From Aristaeella hokkaidonensis (GTDB lineage Bacteria; Bacillota; Clostridia; Christensenellales; Aristaeellaceae), in the NCBI RefSeq assembly GCF_018128945.1, contig NZ_CP068393.1:3326519-3390518 (forward strand): DNA of 64,000 nucleotides, given 5' to 3'. Each line of letters starts with the position of its first letter. Within the stretch, counting starts at the first letter, position 1. This document shows, one piece after another, positions 9,307-18,742 of this stretch. The notes under the pieces are model-generated. The model did no database searches. It saw nothing but the letters and a program-made list of their open reading frames with translations, and was not told where the DNA came from. The translations under genes and the position numbers were made by a program.

Positions 9307-9335
9307 TTGACACATGAGGGTGACAGGGTTACAAT
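9307..9335 (+). promoter_or_regulatory. trp operon promoter
   Basis: TTGACA (9307-9312), 17-base spacer, TACAAT (9330-9335), just upstream of the T-box leader. Predicted start near 9342. Confidence 0.8.
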
Positions 9336-9341
9336 TCCGAT

Positions 9342-9611
9342 AATTTCATAAGAAACCGTTGAAGCGGAGATCAAAGCGGCAATGCCCTTACAGAGAGTCC
9401 GGGATGGTGAAAGCCGGGCAGGAAACAAACCGCCAAATGGACCGCGGAGGGCGCAGTCAAAAGCTGGGAGGCTGAGTATTCTGCGACGTGAGGCATACGT
9501 CAGTTGCCGGGAATATGATCGTATTCCGCAGAGCGCACGGGAAACCGTGAAACAGGGTGGCACCGCGAAGTATATTCGTCCCTGACAGAGCATATCTGTC
9601 AGGGACTTTTT
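9342..9611 (+). promoter_or_regulatory. Tryptophan T-box riboswitch leader
   Basis: Class I T-box leader. Stem I carries the AGAGAG and GGATGGTG apical signals around 9390-9412. The lower stem pairs GCGG around 9366-9380 with CCGC near 9430, with a specifier loop whose 3' strand reads CAAATGGACC; the UGG codon at 9438-9440 matches tRNA-Trp. The T-box proper, AGGGTGGCACCGCG, lies at 9554-9567 before the terminator. Uncharged tRNA-Trp should stabilise the antiterminator and turn on trpE and the genes behind it. It accounts for almost all of the 490-base gap between gltD and trpE. Confidence 0.95.
9578..9611 (+). terminator. T-box terminator hairpin
   Basis: Perfect 12-bp stem, GTCCCTGACAGA (9578-9589) with TCTGTCAGGGAC (9595-9606), followed by TTTTT. 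The 5' arm overlaps the region that would pair with the T-box in the antiterminator. Confidence 0.95.
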
Positions 9612-9617
9612 CATTCC

Positions 9618-9648
9618 AAATGAAGAATGAAAAATGAAGAATTAATGG
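9618..9648 (+). repeat. Heptameric repeat after the T-box terminator
   Basis: AATGAAG / AATGAAA units with 7-base period between the terminator and the trpE ribosome site. Confidence 0.75.
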
Positions 9649-9703
9649 TTATCCGGTAAAGCAAAGACCAACGGAACGCAGAGAACCCAAGGAGGCAGCT
9701 TTT

Positions 9704-11173
9704 ATGAAGATTATACCCGGTTTGGAGGAAGTGGCACGGTACAGGGAAACGGGAGAGTATAAAGTGGTTCCGGTCAGCTGTGAGCTGTTTGCGGATATCT
9801 GCACACCGATCCAGGCGGTGCGGAAACTGAAGAATGTTTCCTCCCACTGCTTCCTGCTGGAGTCCGCTGAACCGCAGGAAACCTGGGGACGCTACACCTT
9901 CCTGGGTTATGACCCGAAGATGAGCATCACCTGTGCGGACGGAGAAATGCGGGTGAACGAGCTGAAAATGCAGACGAAGGATCCTTCCGCAGTATTACGG
10001 CAGATCCTGGCGGAGTATAAAAGCCCCCGGATTCCCGGACTGCCGCCTTTTACCGGCGGCCTGACCGGCTACTTCTCCTATGATTACCTGAACTATTCAG
10101 AACCGACGGTTCGCCGGGAGACAGAGGACACAGAGCATTTCCAGGACGTGGACCTGATGCTCTTCGACAAGGTGATCGCGTTTGACAACCTTCGGCAGAA
10201 GATCATCCTGATCGCGAACGTCCGGCTGGACGAGGGCGAAGCCGGATATCACCGGGCGGAGATGGAACTGGCGGAGCTGAAGAAGCTGATCACCGAAGGT
10301 GCCGAGGCTAAGGATGAGCCCGGACGACTGACAGGAGAGGTAACGCCGCTGTTCAACAAGGCAGAATACTGCGCCATGGTGGAAAAAGCCCGGCACTACA
10401 TCAAGGAAGGGGACATCTTCCAGATTGTGCTTTCCAACCGGCTGAGTGCTCCCTATGAAGGCAGCCTGCTGAACATGTACCGGACGCTGCGGACGGTGAA
10501 CCCTTCTCCCTATATGTTTTACTTCTCCGGCACGGACGTGGAGGTTGCGGGGGCGAGCCCGGAGACGCTGGTGAAGCTGGAAAACGGCGTCCTGCACACT
10601 TTCCCGCTGGCGGGTACCAGGCCGAGAGGAACAACCCGGGAAGAAGACCGGGAACTGGAAGAAGAGCTGCTGCAGGACGAGAAGGAACTGGCAGAACACA
10701 ATATGCTGGTGGATCTGGGACGGAATGACCTGGGAAAGATCTCGAAATTCGGCAGCGTGCAGGTGGAAAAGTTCCACGAGATTCTGCGGTTCTCCCACGT
10801 GATGCATATCGGCTCCACAGTGCGTGGGGATATCCGGGAAGACAAGGACGCGCTGGACGCTATTGAGGCAGTCCTGCCGGCGGGCACCCTGTCCGGAGCA
10901 CCGAAGATCCGGGCCTGCCAGCTGATCGGCGAGCTGGAGAACAACAAGCGGGGCATCTACGGCGGAGCGATCGGCTATATCGACTTTGCCGGAAACATGG
11001 ATACCTGCATTGCGATCCGGATCGCATACAAGAAAAACGGTAAGGTGTTTGTCCGCTCCGGGGCCGGAATCGTGTATGATTCCGTACCGGAAAAGGAACA
11101 TGAAGAATGCCTGAACAAAGCCCGGGCAGTGCTGAACTCCCTGGAGAAGGCCGGAAAGGAGATAGACGGATGA
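9704..11173 (+). CDS. trpE: Anthranilate synthase component I
   Basis: 489 residues. Converts chorismate to anthranilate with ammonia delivered by TrpG. The N-terminal regulatory part holds LLESAEP, the motif linked to tryptophan feedback inhibition. The chorismate-binding part holds GDIFQIVLSNR, GASPETLVKL, PLAGTRPRG, GRNDLG and GTLSGAPKIRA. ATG after AAGGAGG. First gene behind the Trp T-box. Its TGA overlaps the trpG ATG, so the two subunits are probably made in balance. Confidence 0.96.
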   Translation: MKIIPGLEEVARYRETGEYKVVPVSCELFADICTPIQAVRKLKNVSSHCFLLESAEPQETWGRYTFLGYDPKMSITCADGEMRVNELKMQTKDPSAVLRQILAEYKSPRIPGLPPFTGGLTGYFSYDYLNYSEPTVRRETEDTEHFQDVDLMLFDKVIAFDNLRQKIILIANVRLDEGEAGYHRAEMELAELKKLITEGAEAKDEPGRLTGEVTPLFNKAEYCAMVEKARHYIKEGDIFQIVLSNRLSAPYEGSLLNMYRTLRTVNPSPYMFYFSGTDVEVAGASPETLVKLENGVLHTFPLAGTRPRGTTREEDRELEEELLQDEKELAEHNMLVDLGRNDLGKISKFGSVQVEKFHEILRFSHVMHIGSTVRGDIREDKDALDAIEAVLPAGTLSGAPKIRACQLIGELENNKRGIYGGAIGYIDFAGNMDTCIAIRIAYKKNGKVFVRSGAGIVYDSVPEKEHEECLNKARAVLNSLEKAGKEIDG

Positions 11174-11736
11174 CACTGCTGATCGACAACTATGACAGCT
11201 TTTCCTACAACCTGTATCAGCTGATCGGAGAGCTGAATCCGGATATCAAGGTAATCCGGAATGATGAGATGACCATTGAGGAGATTCGGGAACTGAAACC
11301 GGACAGGATCATCCTTTCCCCCGGACCGGGACGGCCGGAAGACGCGGGAATCATCATCGAAGCAGCAAAGGAGCTGGGAAAGGATATCCCGCTGCTGGGC
11401 GTGTGCCTGGGACACCAGGCGATCTGCGCAGCCTTTGGCGCGACGGTCACCTACGCCAAGGCTCTGATGCACGGAAAGCAGTCCGTGGTACGGCAGGAGG
11501 GAAGCAGCCTGCTGTTCGAAGGATTGCCGGAGACTTTTCCCGTGGCCCGGTATCACTCCCTGGCCGCGGCACCGGAGACCATGCCGGAGTGCCTGGAAGT
11601 GACTGCCCGGACAGAGGACGGCGAGGTCATGGCGGTGCAGCATAAGGAGTATCCGGTGTACGGGGTGCAGTTCCATCCAGAAAGCATACTGACGCCAGAT
11701 GGAAAGAAAATTCTGAGGAATTTTCTTTCCAAATGA
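11170..11736 (+). CDS. trpG: Anthranilate synthase component II (glutamine amidotransferase)
   Basis: 188-residue class I glutaminase that feeds ammonia to TrpE. The nucleophile Cys79 lies in LLGVCLGHQ, the oxyanion block is SPGPGRPEDAG, and the His-Glu pair is in VQFHPESIL. I chose the ATG overlapping the trpE stop, preceded by AAGGAGATAG; the longer upstream frame merely reads through trpE. Not fused to trpD, unlike enteric bacteria. Whether it also serves p-aminobenzoate synthesis cannot be told; no pabB is nearby. Confidence 0.95.
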   Translation: MTLLIDNYDSFSYNLYQLIGELNPDIKVIRNDEMTIEEIRELKPDRIILSPGPGRPEDAGIIIEAAKELGKDIPLLGVCLGHQAICAAFGATVTYAKALMHGKQSVVRQEGSSLLFEGLPETFPVARYHSLAAAPETMPECLEVTARTEDGEVMAVQHKEYPVYGVQFHPESILTPDGKKILRNFLSK

Positions 11737-11772
11737 ATAATGAAAACTGAAAACTTAAAACTTAAAAAATAT
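11731..11772 (+). repeat. Heptameric repeat at the trpG stop codon
   Basis: ACTGAAA, ACTTAAA, ACTTAAA units, 7-base period. The trpG stop TGA sits in the AATGAAT unit that begins the array. Confidence 0.85.
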
Positions 11773-11802
11773 ATAGTGTTTATTCGCAGAGGAGGAGAAA
11801 AA

Positions 11803-12819
11803 ATGATTAAGGAAGCTATCGTGAAGATTGTCAGCAAGGAAGACCTGACCTATGAAGAAGCCTATACCGTGATGAATGAAATCATGAGCGGGGAGACCAC
11901 GCCGACCCAGAACGCGGCTTTCCTGGCATCCCTGTCCACCAAGAGCGCCCGGGCGGAGACCACGGCTGAAATCGCGGGCTGCGCGGCGGCTATGCGGGAA
12001 AAGGCAACGCCTGTGGATGCAGGTCCCGATCTGTTTGAGATCGTCGGCACCGGCGGAGACAATGCCCACAGCTTCAACATTTCCACCACTTCAGCACTGG
12101 TGGCTGCGGCGGGCGGCATGCGGGTGGCCAAGCACGGCAACCGTGCGGCCTCCAGCAAGTGCGGTACGGCAGACTGCCTGGAAGCGCTGGGCGTGAATAT
12201 CGACCAGAGCCCGGATAAGTGCCGTCAGCTGCTGGACGAAGTGGGCATGTGCTTCTTCTTTGCCCAGAAGTATCATACTTCCATGAAGTATGTGGGCGCC
12301 ATCCGGAGGGAACTGGGCTTCCGCACGGTGTTCAACATCCTGGGACCGTTGACCAACCCCGGTCATCCCTCCATGCAGCTGCTGGGCGTGTATGACGAGT
12401 ATCTGGTACAGCCCCTGGCACAGGTGCTGATGAACCTGGGCGTGAAGAAAGGCATGGTGGTCTATGGCCAGGACAAGCTGGATGAGATTTCCCTGAGCGC
12501 ACCGACTACGGTATGCGAATTCAAGGACGGCTGGATGAAGAACTATGTGATCACGCCCGAACAGTTCGGTCTGCAGCGCTGCACGAAGCAGGACCTGGTG
12601 GGCGGCAGCCCGGCGGAGAATGCGGAGATCACGAAGGCAATCCTTAACGGTGAAAAGGGACCGAAACGTGATGCAGTGCTGATGAACGCGGGCGCGGCTC
12701 TGTACATCGGCGGGAAGGCGGAAAGCCTGGCGGAAGGAATCAAGCTGGCAGCGGAGATTATTGACAGCGGAAAAGCCACGAAGACACTTGAGAAGTTGAT
12801 CAGTGTTTCCAATTCATAA
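11803..12819 (+). CDS. trpD: Anthranilate phosphoribosyltransferase
   Basis: 338 residues. Joins anthranilate to PRPP. The PRPP-binding loop [11 protein letters not shown] begins near residue 81, followed by [21 protein letters not shown] and the [10 protein letters not shown] block. I took the ATG behind GGAGGAG rather than the upstream in-frame ATG at 11740, which lies in repeat DNA and has no ribosome site. The last two codons and the stop come from a TTCATAA repeat array. Confidence 0.96.
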   Translation: MIKEAIVKIVSKEDLTYEEAYTVMNEIMSGETTPTQNAAFLASLSTKSARAETTAEIAGCAAAMREKATPVDAGPDLFEIVGTGGDNAHSFNISTTSALVAAAGGMRVAKHGNRAASSKCGTADCLEALGVNIDQSPDKCRQLLDEVGMCFFFAQKYHTSMKYVGAIRRELGFRTVFNILGPLTNPGHPSMQLLGVYDEYLVQPLAQVLMNLGVKKGMVVYGQDKLDEISLSAPTTVCEFKDGWMKNYVITPEQFGLQRCTKQDLVGGSPAENAEITKAILNGEKGPKRDAVLMNAGAALYIGGKAESLAEGIKLAAEIIDSGKATKTLEKLISVSNS

Positions 12820-12842
12820 TTCATAATTCACAATTCATAATG
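12811..12842 (+). repeat. Heptameric repeat running into the trpD 3' end
   Basis: Units TTCATAA, TTCATAA, TTCACAA, TTCATAA. The array starts in the coding sequence and supplies the final Asn-Ser codons and the TAA of trpD. Confidence 0.9.
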
Positions 12843-12879
12843 AGGATAGTGTGAATCTGACACAGAAAAGCGGTGGACT

Positions 12880-13668
12880 ATGAATATTTTGGACAAGCTG
12901 GCTGAGCTGTCGCTTGAGCGGGCAAAGAAAGAACAGGAGAAAGTGCCGGAGGCGGAACTGCGGGAGCAGGCAAAGGCACTAGGCAAAGGAAACGGGGAGG
13001 CGTTCCTTTCCGCCCTGAAAAAGCTGGGAATCTCCTTTATCTGTGAGATCAAGAAGGCGTCTCCCTCCAAGGGACTGATTTCTCCGGATTTTCCTTACCT
13101 GAAGATCGCGGAGGCCTATGAGCGGGGCGGAGCAGACTGTATCTCCTGCCTGACTGAGCCGGAGTACTTCCTGGGATCGGATGAGATTTTCCGGGAAGTG
13201 CGGGCAAAGGTGAGCCTGCCGATGCTGCGCAAGGACTTCACCGTCAGTGCCTACCAGCTGGATCAGGCTCGGGTGATGGGCGCGAACGCGGCTTTGCTCA
13301 TCGTTTCCCTGCTGGATGAAAGGACGCTGGAAACTTACCTGGAACGGTGCAGGGAACTGGGGATCGCGGCACTGGTGGAAACCCACGACGAAGAAGAGAT
13401 CCGCAGGGCGGTATCCGCCGGAGCGAAGATCATCGGCGTGAATAACCGGAACCTGAAAGACTTTTCCGTGGACTTTGAAAATGCGGCAAGACTGCGGGAC
13501 AGGATCCCGGCAGACTGTGTCTACGTAGCGGAAAGCGGCGTCAAAACCCCGGAAGATGTGCAGCGGTTGAAGCAGATCGGCGCGGATGCTGCACTGATTG
13601 GCGAAACGCTGATGAGGGCGGAAGATCCGGGAGCTATGCTCCGGCTGCTGAAAGGAGAAATGGCATGA
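12880..13668 (+). CDS. trpC: Indole-3-glycerol phosphate synthase
   Basis: 262-residue TIM-barrel enzyme that closes the indole ring from CdRP. Visible blocks: ICEIKKASPSKGLI (catalytic lysine region), LRKDFTVSAYQLDQA, LVETHDEEEI, GVNNRNL and VAESGVKTPED. ATG after a GCGGTGG site. Its stop overlaps the trpF ATG by four bases. Stand-alone, not fused to trpF. Confidence 0.96.
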   Translation: MNILDKLAELSLERAKKEQEKVPEAELREQAKALGKGNGEAFLSALKKLGISFICEIKKASPSKGLISPDFPYLKIAEAYERGGADCISCLTEPEYFLGSDEIFREVRAKVSLPMLRKDFTVSAYQLDQARVMGANAALLIVSLLDERTLETYLERCRELGIAALVETHDEEEIRRAVSAGAKIIGVNNRNLKDFSVDFENAARLRDRIPADCVYVAESGVKTPEDVQRLKQIGADAALIGETLMRAEDPGAMLRLLKGEMA

Positions 13669-14270
13669 CGCGGATCAAGATGTGCGGTCTCCGAAGACCG
13701 GAAGACATTGAGGCGGTCAATGAGCTGAAACCGGAATACATCGGGTTTGTATTCTTCCCCGGCAGCAAGCGGTACGTGACGCCGGAGACAGCGAAGACGC
13801 TGAGGGCCGGGCTGAACCCGGGAATCAAGGCAGTGGGCGTCTTTGTGGATGAGGAGCCTGAGAAGGTGGCAAGGCTGCTGGAGGAGGGCGTGATTGACAT
13901 TGCCCAGCTTCACGGACATGAGGATGAAACCTACCTGGCAGAGCTGCGAAAGAAAACGGACAAGCCGCTGATCCGGGCTTTCCGGATCAGGAGTGCGGAA
14001 GACACACAGCAAGCGCAGGCGTCCACCGCGGAGCAGATTCTGCTGGACGCGGGGGCAGGGGATGGGAAAACCTTTGACTGGAGCTGGCTGAAAGAAGTGA
14101 CAAGGCCCTATTTCCTGGCCGGCGGGTTGAATCCGGAAAACGCCGGCGAGGCGGTGAAGAAGCTGAAGCCTTACGCGGTGGACGTTTCATCCGGAATAGA
14201 GACTGAGGGATACAAGGATATCAACAAGATGCGCGCGTTTGTGCGGGCGGTCAGGGAGGAGCAGGTATGA
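13665..14270 (+). CDS. trpF: Phosphoribosylanthranilate isomerase
   Basis: 201 residues. Amadori isomerisation of PRA to CdRP. Begins with the typical [10 protein letters not shown] (Cys as general base), then [37 protein letters not shown] and the phosphate-binding [13 protein letters not shown]. Coupled to trpC and trpB by four-base ATGA overlaps on both sides. Confidence 0.95.
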   Translation: MTRIKMCGLRRPEDIEAVNELKPEYIGFVFFPGSKRYVTPETAKTLRAGLNPGIKAVGVFVDEEPEKVARLLEEGVIDIAQLHGHEDETYLAELRKKTDKPLIRAFRIRSAEDTQQAQASTAEQILLDAGAGDGKTFDWSWLKEVTRPYFLAGGLNPENAGEAVKKLKPYAVDVSSGIETEGYKDINKMRAFVRAVREEQV

Positions 14271-15457
14271 GTAATCAGAACGGACGCTTCGGCATCCATG
14301 GCGGACAGTATATTCCTGAAACGCTGATGAATGCCGTGATCGAGCTGGAGGAGGCCTACAATCACTACAAGGCGGATCCGGAGTTTAACCGGGAACTGAC
14401 CGCCCTGCTGAATGACTATGCCGGAAGACCTTCGCGGCTGTACTATGCTGAAAAGATGACGAAGGACCTGGGCGGCGCGAAGATCTACCTGAAGCGGGAA
14501 GACCTGAACCATACCGGTGCTCACAAGATCAATAATGTGCTGGGACAGGCACTGCTGGCAAAGAAAATGGGTAAGACCCGCCTGATTGCCGAGACTGGTG
14601 CCGGACAGCATGGCGTGGCGACTGCCACAGCCGCGGCCCTGATGGGTATGGAATGCGTGGTGTTCATGGGCGAGGAGGATACGATCCGCCAGGCACTGAA
14701 CGTGTACCGGATGCGGCTGCTGGGCGCGGAGGTAATCCCGGTGAAGACCGGCACCGCCACCCTGAAGGATGCTGTGAGCGAGGCTATGCGTGAATGGACC
14801 CGGCGGATTGATGATACTCATTACTGCCTGGGTTCCGTGATGGGCCCGCATCCTTTCCCGACGATCGTGCGGGATTTCCAGGCTGTGATATCCAAGGAGG
14901 TCAAGGAACAGATCCTGGAGAAGGAAGGCCGGCTGCCGGATGCGGTGATCGCCTGCGTCGGCGGCGGAAGCAATGCCATCGGAAGTTTCTATCACTTTAT
15001 TGAAGATAAGGATGTCCGGCTGATCGGCTGTGAAGCCGCAGGCCGGGGCATTGATACCTTTGAGACAGCGGCGACCATGAATACCGGACGCCTGGGCATA
15101 TTCCACGGAATGAAGAGCTATTTCTGCCAGGATGAGTACGGCCAGATTGCGCCGGTGTATTCTATCTCTGCCGGGCTGGACTATCCGGGCGTGGGTCCGG
15201 AACATGCCTGGCTGCATGATACCGGACGGGCTGAATATGTGCCGGTGACCGACGAAGAGGCTGTGTGCGCGTTTGAGTACCTGGCAAAGACGGAAGGTAT
15301 CATTCCGGCAATTGAGTCCGCCCATGCGGTGGCTTATGCCCAGAAGATCGCGCCGGACATGAAACCGGACCAGATCATCGTGATTACCGTTTCGGGCCGA
15401 GGCGACAAGGATTGCGCCGCCATCGCCCGCTACAGAGGGGAGGATCTCCATGAGTAA
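14267..15457 (+). CDS. trpB: Tryptophan synthase beta subunit
   Basis: 396 residues. PLP enzyme that joins indole to serine. Lys87 in HTGAHKINN is the PLP lysine, the catalytic Glu is in [13 protein letters not shown], and the phosphate clamp is GGGSNAIG. Standard TrpB1 type partnered with the overlapping trpA (eight-base overlap). Start ATG overlaps the trpF stop. Confidence 0.97.
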   Translation: MSNQNGRFGIHGGQYIPETLMNAVIELEEAYNHYKADPEFNRELTALLNDYAGRPSRLYYAEKMTKDLGGAKIYLKREDLNHTGAHKINNVLGQALLAKKMGKTRLIAETGAGQHGVATATAAALMGMECVVFMGEEDTIRQALNVYRMRLLGAEVIPVKTGTATLKDAVSEAMREWTRRIDDTHYCLGSVMGPHPFPTIVRDFQAVISKEVKEQILEKEGRLPDAVIACVGGGSNAIGSFYHFIEDKDVRLIGCEAAGRGIDTFETAATMNTGRLGIFHGMKSYFCQDEYGQIAPVYSISAGLDYPGVGPEHAWLHDTGRAEYVPVTDEEAVCAFEYLAKTEGIIPAIESAHAVAYAQKIAPDMKPDQIIVITVSGRGDKDCAAIARYRGEDLHE

Positions 15458-16220
15458 GATTGCAAATGCTTTTGATCACGGCAAGGCATTCATTGCCTTT
15501 ATTACCTGCGGTGATCCGGATCTGGAAACCACAGGCAAAGCGGTACGGGCTGCCGTGGAGAACGGCGCTGACCTGATTGAACTGGGCATTCCTTTTTCCG
15601 ACCCAACGGCGGAGGGACCGGTGATCCAGGAAGCCAACCTGCGGGCTCTGCAGGCGGGGACCACAACAGATAAAATCTTCGATTTTGTGAAAGATCTGCG
15701 CAAAGACGTGACCGTTCCCATGGTCTTTATGACCTATGCCAACGTGATCTTTTCCTACGGGGCGGAGAAGTTCATCTCCACTTGTGAGCAGATCGGCATT
15801 GACGGGCTGATCCTGCCGGATCTGCCATTCGAAGAGAAGGAAGAATTCCTGCCCCTGTGCAGGCAGTATCATGTGGATCTGGTTTCCCTGATTGCGCCGA
15901 CATCCGAAAACCGGGTGGCGATGATTGCCCGGGAGGCTGAAGGATTCATTTACCTGGTGTCCAGCCTGGGCGTGACAGGCACCCGCAGTGAGATTACCAC
16001 GGATCTGCAGCCCATTATCCGGGTGATCCGGGAGAATGCGAAGGTTCCGGTGGCCATCGGATTCGGTATTTCCAGACCGGAGCAGGCAAAAGCCATGGCG
16101 GCCATTTCTGACGGCGCTATTGTGGGATCCGCCATTGAAAAAATCCTGGCACAGTATGGGAAAGAGGCGCCAAAGTATATCGGAGAATATGTGAAGAGCA
16201 TGAAGGAAGCAATCAACTGA
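15450..16220 (+). CDS. trpA: Tryptophan synthase alpha subunit
   Basis: 256-residue TIM barrel that releases indole from indole-3-glycerol phosphate and channels it to TrpB. Catalytic Glu and Asp are in [27 protein letters not shown] and [12 protein letters not shown] follow. Last enzyme of the trp run. Its stop TGA belongs to an AACTGAAAACTTAAAAATG repeat fragment. Confidence 0.96.
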   Translation: MSKIANAFDHGKAFIAFITCGDPDLETTGKAVRAAVENGADLIELGIPFSDPTAEGPVIQEANLRALQAGTTTDKIFDFVKDLRKDVTVPMVFMTYANVIFSYGAEKFISTCEQIGIDGLILPDLPFEEKEEFLPLCRQYHVDLVSLIAPTSENRVAMIAREAEGFIYLVSSLGVTGTRSEITTDLQPIIRVIRENAKVPVAIGFGISRPEQAKAMAAISDGAIVGSAIEKILAQYGKEAPKYIGEYVKSMKEAIN

Positions 16221-16236
16221 AAACTTAAAAATGATA
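16213..16236 (+). repeat. Short heptameric repeat fragment at the trpA stop
   Basis: About two ACTGAAA/ACTTAAA units. The trpA TGA is inside the first. Confidence 0.7.
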
Positions 16237-16267
16237 GATGGTTATGACCAGAAGGTCATTAACCATC
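16237..16267 (+). promoter_or_regulatory. Hairpin abutting the ribosome site of the ACT-domain gene
   Basis: GATGGTTATGACC and GGTCATTAACCATC form a 13-bp stem with an AGAA loop and one bulge. The 3' arm touches the AGGAGG ribosome site at 16268-16273. No U-tract follows, so it is not a standard terminator; it may insulate, protect or modulate translation of the last gene. Confidence 0.65.
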
Positions 16268-16280
16268 AGGAGGAAATGTA

Positions 16281-16697
16281 ATGATTCGGCAGTTGTCTAT
16301 TTTCGCGGAAAACAAAAAGGGTGCCATGAACCGGATTACCCAGATCCTGGCGGACGCCGGGATCAATATGAATACCCTGATCACTAACGACAGTGCGGAG
16401 TTCGGTATTATCCGGATGCTGGTATCCGATACGGAACAGGCAGCACAGGAGCTGCAGGCTGCCGGATATATGTGCCATGCGGACTATGTGGCCGCGGTGG
16501 AGATCGGAGATGAATGCGGCAGCCTGAATGACCTGCTCACGGTGATCAATGACGGCAACATCAACCTGGATTATCTGTATGTGACCTACAACACCCTCAG
16601 CCGCCTGCCGGTAGCGATCCTGCGGGCAACCGACCTGATGGAAGTGGAAGGTTTCCTGCAGGCACGGGGTTACAAAACACTGGAGCAGATTGACTGA
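16281..16697 (+). CDS. Tandem ACT-domain protein
   Basis: 138 residues made of two ACT domains (about 1-65 and 68-135; first begins MIRQLSIFAENKKGAMNRI, second has LLTVINDGNINLDYLY). ACT pairs usually bind amino acids and regulate enzymes or transporters; no catalytic domain is present. Similar stand-alone proteins occur next to aromatic and branched-chain amino-acid genes in Clostridia. Its position directly after trpA suggests a tryptophan-related sensor, an inference only. ATG after AGGAGG; terminator follows. Confidence 0.85.
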   Translation: MIRQLSIFAENKKGAMNRITQILADAGINMNTLITNDSAEFGIIRMLVSDTEQAAQELQAAGYMCHADYVAAVEIGDECGSLNDLLTVINDGNINLDYLYVTYNTLSRLPVAILRATDLMEVEGFLQARGYKTLEQID

Positions 16698-16707
16698 GCG
16701 AAAAGTC

Positions 16708-16745
16708 GAAGCCCTGACGGAAGAAGCCGTCAGGGCTTCATTTAT
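16708..16745 (+). terminator. Terminator of the trp/ACT run
   Basis: Perfect 13-bp stem GAAGCCCTGACGG (16708-16720) with CCGTCAGGGCTTC (16727-16739), then ATTTATT. Confidence 0.85.
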
Positions 16746-16832
16746 TGCGCAGAAGCATAAACAGGTTGAAATATGCCTGTGTTTTTGGCATCATAGGAAT
16801 GAACAGAAAACCGGAATACGCGGAGGCAGAAG

Positions 16833-17216
16833 ATGGAATACAGGATTGATGACAAGCAGCTCGACGCAGGAATATTTATCGCGTTTGTCAATAAAGTCTG
16901 GCCCGGGAAATACGATGAGGGCAGGACGGCGGAGGCGTTATCCAAAACACTGATCATCACCGCCTATGACGGCGAAACGCTGGTTGGCTGCCTGCGTATT
17001 CTGACAGACGGTTATTTCTTCGGTACGATTACGGAAATGCTGGTGCTGCCGGAATATCAGAAACAGGGAATCGGCAGCAGGCTTCTTCAGCTGGCCAAAG
17101 AAAATACTCCGACGATGCTGTATTTCGGAGCGCAGCCGACGGTAGAGAAATTCTATGAGAAGAATGGATGCCCGAAGGGCTTTCAATCCTACATGATCGA
17201 AAAGAAACGGCAGTAA
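16833..17216 (+). CDS. GNAT-family N-acetyltransferase
   Basis: 127 residues of a single GNAT fold. The acetyl-CoA loop is in VLPEYQKQGIGSRLL, and the C-terminal FYEKNGC block is typical of the family. Substrate unknown. ATG after CGGAGGC. First of eight GNAT genes in the window. It heads a run of small same-strand genes. Confidence 0.88.
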   Translation: MEYRIDDKQLDAGIFIAFVNKVWPGKYDEGRTAEALSKTLIITAYDGETLVGCLRILTDGYFFGTITEMLVLPEYQKQGIGSRLLQLAKENTPTMLYFGAQPTVEKFYEKNGCPKGFQSYMIEKKRQ

Positions 17217-17257
17217 CCTGGTATATCAGATCAGATTATCGGACAAAAGGAATGAAT

Positions 17258-17776
17258 ATGGATAAGCTTTTATTAACACATTACTATTATCCGGGAACCG
17301 ATCCATGGAAAAACATCATGAACCTGCCTGAACAGGAAGCTTTCAGGGTGGCAGCTGAACTTGCCGCCGCACATCCTGAAACAACCAGTTTTTACCGGTT
17401 CGCGGATTTTAAGAATTACTATCCCCTGCGAAAAAGAGCAGATGAGTATGTGCGGGAAGCATTTATCCGGCTCGGAGGGAAGCCAAGACTGCCGCATCCT
17501 TACTCATTTGTGCTGGCGGAAAGTGATTACCTGAAAGCATGGTTTGACAGTGAAGACAAAATAGTGCTTGACCTTTCAGATATTCCTGACGACCAGGTAA
17601 GCTTCACGCCCGGTGACAGCTGTGCACTTCTCCAGCAGGGGATTGAGCCGGCTGTGCTGACAAAGGGGATGCTCCTGGAAGGGATCCGGGAATGCGGCGG
17701 ATCTGTGAACGCTTTCCTTGAAAAGATACTGGAGGGAAGGCCTTATATTGAGGTCCAGCTTTGGGACCGGTTTTAA
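17258..17776 (+). CDS. Hypothetical protein (unrecognised)
   Basis: 172 residues, no signal peptide or membrane segment. Begins MDKLLLTHYYYPGTDPWKN; contains a charged middle part and ends in an acidic, aromatic tail. I do not recognise a family. Of two in-frame ATGs I chose the second (17258), eight bases after AAAAGG; the first is only two bases from it. Sits between a GNAT and an AraC-type regulator, with no terminator between them. Confidence 0.7.
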   Translation: MDKLLLTHYYYPGTDPWKNIMNLPEQEAFRVAAELAAAHPETTSFYRFADFKNYYPLRKRADEYVREAFIRLGGKPRLPHPYSFVLAESDYLKAWFDSEDKIVLDLSDIPDDQVSFTPGDSCALLQQGIEPAVLTKGMLLEGIRECGGSVNAFLEKILEGRPYIEVQLWDRF

Positions 17777-17876
17777 TACGTTCTGAAAAATCGTTATACA
17801 GGACAAAACGGAGCAAGCCGGAACAGGAAAACCGATGATACTGTCTCTATAATCGAACGTGAAAGGAGGGGTAACG

Positions 17877-18716
17877 ATGGATTGGGTGAGAGCGATCAAC
17901 CATGCTATAGAATACATGGAAGAGCATCTGACAGATGACATCACGCTGGCGGATATCGCAAAGAGTGTGAATCTTTCTGCGTTCCATTTTCAGCGGGCAT
18001 TTTCATTGCTGACAGAAATGTCGCCCGCGGAATACCTGCGGAAAAGGCGCCTTTCGCAGGCCGGGGCGGAGCTGACAGAAGGAAAGAACAAGGTCATCGA
18101 CGTTGCACTGAAGTATGGCTATGATTCTCCGGAAAGCTTCAGCAAAGCCTTTACGAGATTTCACGGCGTTTCACCGATGCAGGTGAAGAATGGGAGCTCC
18201 ATCCGTTTCATGAATCGTTATACCGTCCGGATTATGATTGACGGAGGCTGTATCATGGAATACAAAATTGAGAAATGGGACGCGATGGATCTGATTGTGC
18301 ATACAGGCAGTTTCCACGCGGAAACCAGCGAGCAGGAAATCCCGGCTTTCTGGGATGCGTACTATGCCAACGAGGAATTAAGAAAGATCCCGGGTTATCT
18401 CGGCGTATGCGCGCAGCAAAAGACAGACAGCGATGTATTCACCTACGGAATCGGATGCAAGGCCTCAGATGTGGCTGTCGTTCCGGATGGATTTGAAATC
18501 CTGCATATTCCGGAGCATACCTGGGCGGTTTTCAAGTGCGTGGGTCCCATACCGAACGCGATCCAGGACATGTGGGGCAAAATCTACCGGGAATGGCTGC
18601 CTGTGGCGGATTATGAGCTCATTCCTGACTATGATATTGAGAATTATCTGCCCGGAGACCCGTCGTCAAAGAATTATATGAGTGAAATCTGTTTCCCCGT
18701 CAAAAGAAAAGCATGA
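17877..18716 (+). CDS. AraC-type regulator with GyrI-like effector domain
   Basis: 279 residues. Two AraC helix-turn-helix motifs fill residues 1-105 (LADIAKSVNLSAFHFQRAF and VIDVALKYGYDSPESFSKAF). The C-terminal half, from MEYKIEKWDAMDL, resembles the GyrI-like small-molecule-binding domain of multidrug sensors (WDAYYANEEL, HIPEHTWAVFKC, YEL.PDYDIENYLPGD). Known relatives activate drug-response genes after binding hydrophobic compounds. ATG after AAAGGAGGGG; a TATAAT lies at 17848-17853 but its -35 is weak. Ends close to the next gene, which may be its target or operon partner. Confidence 0.9.
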   Translation: MDWVRAINHAIEYMEEHLTDDITLADIAKSVNLSAFHFQRAFSLLTEMSPAEYLRKRRLSQAGAELTEGKNKVIDVALKYGYDSPESFSKAFTRFHGVSPMQVKNGSSIRFMNRYTVRIMIDGGCIMEYKIEKWDAMDLIVHTGSFHAETSEQEIPAFWDAYYANEELRKIPGYLGVCAQQKTDSDVFTYGIGCKASDVAVVPDGFEILHIPEHTWAVFKCVGPIPNAIQDMWGKIYREWLPVADYELIPDYDIENYLPGDPSSKNYMSEICFPVKRKA

Positions 18717-18742
18717 GCTGCGTAAAGCGGGAGGCGGAAAAG

